Assembly: GCA_012719855.1 (NCBI GenBank)
Contig: JAAXZN010000028.1
Span: 62,001 to 126,000 of the forward strand
Direction: 5' to 3'
DNA length: 64,000 nt
Origin: Serratia liquefaciens
Lineage (GTDB): Bacteria; Pseudomonadota; Gammaproteobacteria; Enterobacterales; Enterobacteriaceae
Shown here: piece after piece, positions 60,090 to 64,000 of the stretch
How the letters are laid out: every line of letters begins with the position of its first letter
How positions within the stretch are numbered: the first letter of the stretch is position 1
The notes under the pieces: generated by a model
The model's database searches: none
What the model was told of the DNA's origin: nothing
What the model saw: the letters and a program-made list of their open reading frames with translations, nothing else
Position numbers and translations under genes: made by a program

Positions 60090-61034
60090 TTATTTCACCG
60101 TCCAGCCTTTGTAGCTGCCAATATTGTTTTTATCGATCATGGTGACCGGGATCAGCACCGGACCGGTTGGTGCGGGTTTACCCTGCAGAATTTCGTAACC
60201 GATCTCGACCGCTTTGGCCGCCATCACCTGCGGATCCTGTGCCGGTGTCGCCACAAACAGCGATTTCCCGCCGCGCTTGAGCGCCTCTTCGCCGTCCGGC
60301 GATCCGTCTACGCCAACGATAAAGAATTCGCTGCGCTGCGCCTGCTTGGCTGCCAGATCGGCACCGATCGCCGTAGGATCGTTAATCGCGAATACGCCGT
60401 CGATCTTCGGATTGGCCGCCAACAGCGCGGTCATGATCTCCAGCCCGCCTTCGCGGCTGCCCTTGGCGTTCTGGTTATAGGACAGCAGCTTGATCTCCGG
60501 GTGTTTCTTCAGTTCGGTCATGCAGCCTTCCACCCGGTTCTGTACCGCGGACACCGGTGGGCCATTGATGATCACCACGTTGCCTTTCTCTTTCAGGCGA
60601 TCGCTGATGTATTTACAGGCCATGGCGCCGGCCTGGGTGTTGTCCGAGGTGATGGTGGCATCGGCACCTTCCGCCGCCACGTCCACCGCCACCACCACGA
60701 TGCCGGCGTCTTTGGCGCGTTTTACCGCCGGGCCGATCCCTTTGGAATCTGCGGCGTTCAGGATGATCATATCGACCTTGGCGGCGATAAAGTTATCGAT
60801 CTGCGCCACCTGCTGACCGAGATCATAGCCGCTCGACACCAGCGTCACGTTAACCTTGTCACCGGCCAGTTCGCGCGCTTTCAGTTCCGCACCCTTGGTG
60901 ATCTGCACAAAGAACGGGTTGGCCAAATCGCCCACCGTCACCCCAATCGATTTCAATTCTTTCGCCTGCACCAACGAAGCGCTGCCGAGTGCGGCGGTAA
61001 CCAGCAAAGCGGTAATCAATGGCTTGAAACGCAT
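60090..61034 (-). CDS. Periplasmic sugar-binding protein (RbsB/AlsB type)
   Basis: Substrate-binding component of a CUT2 sugar ABC importer, 314 residues. Signal peptide about 1-24 (ending SLVQAKE), then SIGVTVGDLANPFF, AADSKGIGP, TSDNTQAGAMACKYI and GVDGSPDGEEAL, the ligand-pocket segments of the ribose-binding family. Bound sugar unknown; context suggests D-lyxose or another pentose or hexose. Comes after the permease with a 66-base gap. Confidence 0.9.
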   Translation of the reverse strand: MRFKPLITALLVTAALGSASLVQAKELKSIGVTVGDLANPFFVQITKGAELKARELAGDKVNVTLVSSGYDLGQQVAQIDNFIAAKVDMIILNAADSKGIGPAVKRAKDAGIVVVAVDVAAEGADATITSDNTQAGAMACKYISDRLKEKGNVVIINGPPVSAVQNRVEGCMTELKKHPEIKLLSYNQNAKGSREGGLEIMTALLAANPKIDGVFAINDPTAIGADLAAKQAQRSEFFIVGVDGSPDGEEALKRGGKSLFVATPAQDPQVMAAKAVEIGYEILQGKPAPTGPVLIPVTMIDKNNIGSYKGWTVK

Positions 61035-61100
61035 AGTGTTTTCCCCATTATTTTCTGAGATACGAAAAACCTGCCCCGGTGGGCGTCGGTGACGGATAAA

Positions 61101-62126
61101 TCAATGTTGGTAATTACGGGTGCGATACTTATCAATCAGCACCGCTATGATGATCACCGCCCCTTTGATCACCAGTTGCCAGAAGTAAGAGACGCCCATC
61201 AACGTCATGCCGTTGTTCAGGGTGGCGATAATCAACGCCCCTACCAACGTGCCGGTAATGGTACCGATGCCGCCGACGAAGCTGGTGCCTCCGAGAATGA
61301 CTGCGGCGATCGCATCCAGCTCATAGCCCATGCCAAGGTTACCGTTGGCGCTGTACAGCCGCGAGGCGCTCATCACTCCGCCCAACCCGGACAGCAGGCC
61401 GCTCATGCCATAGACAAACAGCAGCACGGCACCGACCTTGATCCCGGTCAGGCGCGCCGCCTGCATGTTGCCGCCTACCGCGTAGATATGAACCCCCAGC
61501 GTCGTGCGGCGCAGAATGAACCAGCACACTGCAATTACCGCAAAGGCGATAATCACCAACCAGGGGATAGGCCCCAGGTAAGCGTTGCCGATCCATTCAA
61601 AACTGATATTGGAATTGATGATGGTGGTGCCGTCCGCCAACAGATAAGCGGCACCGCGCAGTGCGGTGTAGGTACCGAGGGTGACGATAAACGGCGGCAG
61701 GCCAGCGTAGGCCACCAGAAAACCATTAAACAGCCCCATCCCCAAACCGGCCAACAGCGCCAGCGGGATCGACATTCCAGCCATGCCAGGCATCAGTGAC
61801 ACCGCCATCGCTACCACCGCGGTAGTGCCCAGCATCGAACCGACCGAAAGATCGATGCCGCCGGTCAGGATGATGAAGGTCATGCCCGCCGCCAACACGA
61901 TGTTGATCGACGCCTGCCGGGCGATATTCAGCAGATTGGCATCGGTAAAGAAATTCGGGGCAACAAAGCCGAAAACTGCGACGATCAGGATCAATATCGG
62001 CAAGATACCGACGGTTTGCATCATATCGCCCAACAGTGCCCGTTTCAGCGTCGGATTTTTTGCGCCTGGCGGCAATGGATTCGAAGTCATGGTCGGCTCC
62101 TTGAGCGTAGGGATGGAATTATTCAT
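61101..62126 (-). CDS. Sugar ABC transporter permease (RbsC type)
   Basis: CUT2 inner-membrane permease, 341 residues with about ten helices; the motif GINAI-like loop reads [29 protein letters not shown], which contacts the ATPase. ATG at 62126 overlaps the ATPase stop as ATGA; a second Met twelve codons later (MTSNPLPPG) has GGAGC nearby and could be used instead. Confidence 0.9.
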   Translation of the reverse strand: MNNSIPTLKEPTMTSNPLPPGAKNPTLKRALLGDMMQTVGILPILILIVAVFGFVAPNFFTDANLLNIARQASINIVLAAGMTFIILTGGIDLSVGSMLGTTAVVAMAVSLMPGMAGMSIPLALLAGLGMGLFNGFLVAYAGLPPFIVTLGTYTALRGAAYLLADGTTIINSNISFEWIGNAYLGPIPWLVIIAFAVIAVCWFILRRTTLGVHIYAVGGNMQAARLTGIKVGAVLLFVYGMSGLLSGLGGVMSASRLYSANGNLGMGYELDAIAAVILGGTSFVGGIGTITGTLVGALIIATLNNGMTLMGVSYFWQLVIKGAVIIIAVLIDKYRTRNYQH

Positions 62127-63643
62127 GCGGTAGTCGCCTGCGGTTGGGCGGCGTCAACGCCGGTGGCCAGCGTCATGATATTTTCCTGGCTGATCTCATC
62201 GCCGCTCAGTTCCCCGACGATGCTGCCTTCGTGCATCACGTAGACCCGGTCGCTCATGCCGACCACCTCAGGCAGTTCGCTGGAGATCATCAGGATCGCC
62301 ACGCCTTGCTGCGCCATCTGGCTCATGATGCGATAAATCTCGCTTTTGGCCCCCACGTCCACGCCGCGTGTCGGTTCATCGAGGATCAGGATCCGTGGGC
62401 CAATGGCTACCCAGCGTGAAATCAGCAGCTTTTGCTGATTACCGCCGGACAGACCGCCGGCACGCACCTGAGCATGTGGCACGCGGATATTCAGCAGGCC
62501 GATAGCGTCGCTGGAAATGCGCTGCGCCTTGCGGCGATTGAGCAGTCCATAGCGGCCGTCGCGTTCCAGCGTCGCCATCACGATGTTTTCATGCGCGGCC
62601 AGATCGAGAAACAACCCCTGCTCCTTGCGGTTTTCAGTGAGAAAGCCGATGCCCAGAGCAATGGCATCGCGCGGCGAGTGGATACTGGCCAGTTTGCCGT
62701 CGATCTCCACCGTACCGCCGCTGGACTTGCGCACGCCGAAAATCAGCTGCGCCAGTTCGGAGCGACCGGCGCCCACCAATCCGGCAAGGCCGACAATTTC
62801 ACCGGCGCAAACCTGAAGGCTGACCGGCTTCACCTTTTTGCCGTCAGTCAGGCCGCGCAGCGTCAGCCGAGGTTCCCCCACCGGGATGCCCTGTTCCTTA
62901 TTGAACAAGTCGCTCAGCGGTCGCCCCACCATCATGCGCACCAACTCGCTGGCGGACAGCTTGTCGCGCATCAGGCTGCCAACATACTGACCGTCGCGCA
63001 GCACGCTGACGCGATCCGACAGCTCGTACACCTCCGCCATGCGGTGGCTGATATAAATGATTGCCATGCCTTCATCGCGCAGCCGTTTGATCAGCTCGAA
63101 CAGTCGATGCGTCTCGCGTGAAGAAAGCGCCGCCGTAGGTTCGTCCATCACCAGAATGCGGCTGTTACGGTGCAGCGCACGGGCGATTTCCACCTGTTGC
63201 TGCTCGGCGATGGTTAATTTCATCACGCGATCGCCGGCGCTGAACTGCGCCCCCAAACGATTGATCACCTTCTGCGCTTCCAGCAACATCTGTCCGCGTT
63301 TCACCAGGCCGCCACGTTGGATCTCGCTACCCAGAAAAATGTTTTCCGCCACCGTCAGATTCGGGGCCAAATTCATTTCCTGGTAAATCAGCGTGATACC
63401 TGCCGCCAGAGCATCTTTTGGCCCTTTGATGGCGAACGGCTGCCCATCGATAATAATTTCCCCGCTGCTGGCGATATAAGCGCCGGCCAATATTTTCATC
63501 AAGGTACTTTTACCCGCGCCGTTTTCACCCATTAGCGCGTGGATCTCACCGCGATACACCGTCAGGTTGACGCCCTTGAGCGCATAGAACTGACCAAAAC
63601 TCTTGGCGATGTTGTGCATTTCCAGAATCGGGGTCGCGCTCAT
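62123..63643 (-). CDS. Sugar ABC transporter ATPase (RbsA type)
   Basis: Double-cassette ATPase of a CUT2 importer, 506 residues. First cassette: Walker [13 protein letters not shown], signature-like [15 protein letters not shown], Walker [13 protein letters not shown]. Second cassette is degenerate at Walker A ([12 protein letters not shown]), as usual in this family, with [14 protein letters not shown] and [15 protein letters not shown] 63643 is preferred because AGAGG lies seven bases before it; an ATG two codons earlier is too close. First gene of the operon. Confidence 0.9.
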   Translation of the reverse strand: MSATPILEMHNIAKSFGQFYALKGVNLTVYRGEIHALMGENGAGKSTLMKILAGAYIASSGEIIIDGQPFAIKGPKDALAAGITLIYQEMNLAPNLTVAENIFLGSEIQRGGLVKRGQMLLEAQKVINRLGAQFSAGDRVMKLTIAEQQQVEIARALHRNSRILVMDEPTAALSSRETHRLFELIKRLRDEGMAIIYISHRMAEVYELSDRVSVLRDGQYVGSLMRDKLSASELVRMMVGRPLSDLFNKEQGIPVGEPRLTLRGLTDGKKVKPVSLQVCAGEIVGLAGLVGAGRSELAQLIFGVRKSSGGTVEIDGKLASIHSPRDAIALGIGFLTENRKEQGLFLDLAAHENIVMATLERDGRYGLLNRRKAQRISSDAIGLLNIRVPHAQVRAGGLSGGNQQKLLISRWVAIGPRILILDEPTRGVDVGAKSEIYRIMSQMAQQGVAILMISSELPEVVGMSDRVYVMHEGSIVGELSGDEISQENIMTLATGVDAAQPQATTA

Positions 63644-63784
63644 CGTCATACCTCTGGTTGCGGTTCGGATGGCATGCAGTTAACCACGCATAAATAAATG
63701 CAAAATGTCAGCGCCCGTTCATCTTTGTCATATTGTTAATGGGACGGGGATTTATACTGCGAACAGTCAGTTACGGGGGATTCG
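63644..63784. promoter_or_regulatory. Divergent control region of the sugar operon and sensor gene
   Basis: About 140 bases between the ATPase start and the sensor start. It holds CAGTTAACC at 63677-63685, a nine-base word also found upstream of the response regulator (56689-56697), and a direct repeat TTCATCT / GTCATAT near 63718-63732 that could be a regulator site. TATACT at 63753-63758 may be the -10 of the sensor gene, but no -35 fits well. Confidence 0.4.
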
Positions 63785-64000
63785 ATGCGCAGACTGCCTT
63801 TCCTTGCCGGCGCGCGTGGGCGCCTGTTGATGTTCAACCTGCTGGTGGTGGCGGTGACGCTGATGGTCAGCGGCGTGGCGATCTTCGGTTTCTACCATGC
63901 GGGCAAGCTGCAGGAACAGATGCAGGCGCAAACCCTGGCAGAAATGAACGGCAGCATGGCGTTGAGCCGGGATACCTCCAACGTGGCGACCGCGGCTATT
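63785..64000 (+). CDS. Membrane sensor protein, probable histidine kinase, 5' part
   Basis: Only 72 residues are inside the window. ATG 63785 follows GGGGGA. The start is MRRLPFLAGARGRLLMFN, a membrane helix about 15-37 follows, then an alpha-helical periplasmic-type stretch (AGKLQEQMQAQTLAEMNGSM). This fits the N-terminus of a TorS-like or similar sensor kinase, but the kinase domains lie outside. Rightward like the orphan response regulator at 56741 and likely its partner. Confidence 0.6.
   Translation, partial: MRRLPFLAGARGRLLMFNLLVVAVTLMVSGVAIFGFYHAGKLQEQMQAQTLAEMNGSMALSRDTSNVATAAI

Overview
The window looks like chromosome of an enterobacterium of the Serratia/Yersinia kind. Most of it follows the Escherichia coli order ampG-cyoABCDE-yajR-yajQ-panE-yajL-thiI-xseB-ispA-dxs-yajO-pgpA-thiL-nusB-ribE-ribD-nrdR-yajI ... 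secF-secD-yajC-tgt-queA-acpH, with proteins that align with their E. coli counterparts almost end to end. An ERIC element and the D-lyxose isomerase operon favour Serratia. That species call is inference; no rRNA or tRNA is present to settle it.

1-8.2 kb: the 3' part of ampG, then the cytochrome bo3 oxidase operon cyoABCDE, then yajR. The cyoE-yajR gap holds two copies of one hairpin and a possible small RNA. 8.2-21.2 kb: yajQ, panE, yajL, thiI, then xseB-ispA-dxs (isoprenoid precursors), yajO, and the leftward set pgpA-thiL-nusB-ribE-ribD-nrdR, ending with yajI. 21.2-28.6 kb: a complete tetrathionate respiration locus, ttrBCA divergent from ttrSR, inserted between yajI and secF. 28.6-34.3 kb: the leftward yajC-secD-secF and tgt/queA genes. 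34.1-44.4 kb: an ERIC element, acpH with a translationally coupled leader ORF, an OxyR-type peroxiredoxin gene, ggt, malZ, ybdG, a small unknown gene, proY and brnQ. 44.8-54 kb: a MetE-like methyltransferase preceded by MetJ boxes, a PstS-like gene in line with phoR-phoB (Pho box present), and sbcDC. 53.9-56.5 kb: an orphan BglG antiterminator with an intact RAT/terminator leader, a VapBC-type toxin-antitoxin pair, and the ROK fructokinase mak.

56.7-64 kb: the most distinctive block. An OmpR-type response regulator and the start of a membrane sensor protein, both rightward, bracket a leftward six-gene sugar operon: ABC ATPase, permease, periplasmic binding protein, D-lyxose isomerase, class II aldolase and PfkB kinase. 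The enzymes suggest import of an aldose, isomerisation to a ketose, phosphorylation and aldol cleavage; D-lyxose to D-xylulose, then D-xylulose 1-phosphate, then DHAP plus glycolaldehyde is the simplest hypothesis.

Starts were moved from the longest reading frame where a ribosome binding site and E. coli protein ends agreed. No rRNA, tRNA, insertion sequence, prophage or CRISPR array was seen.
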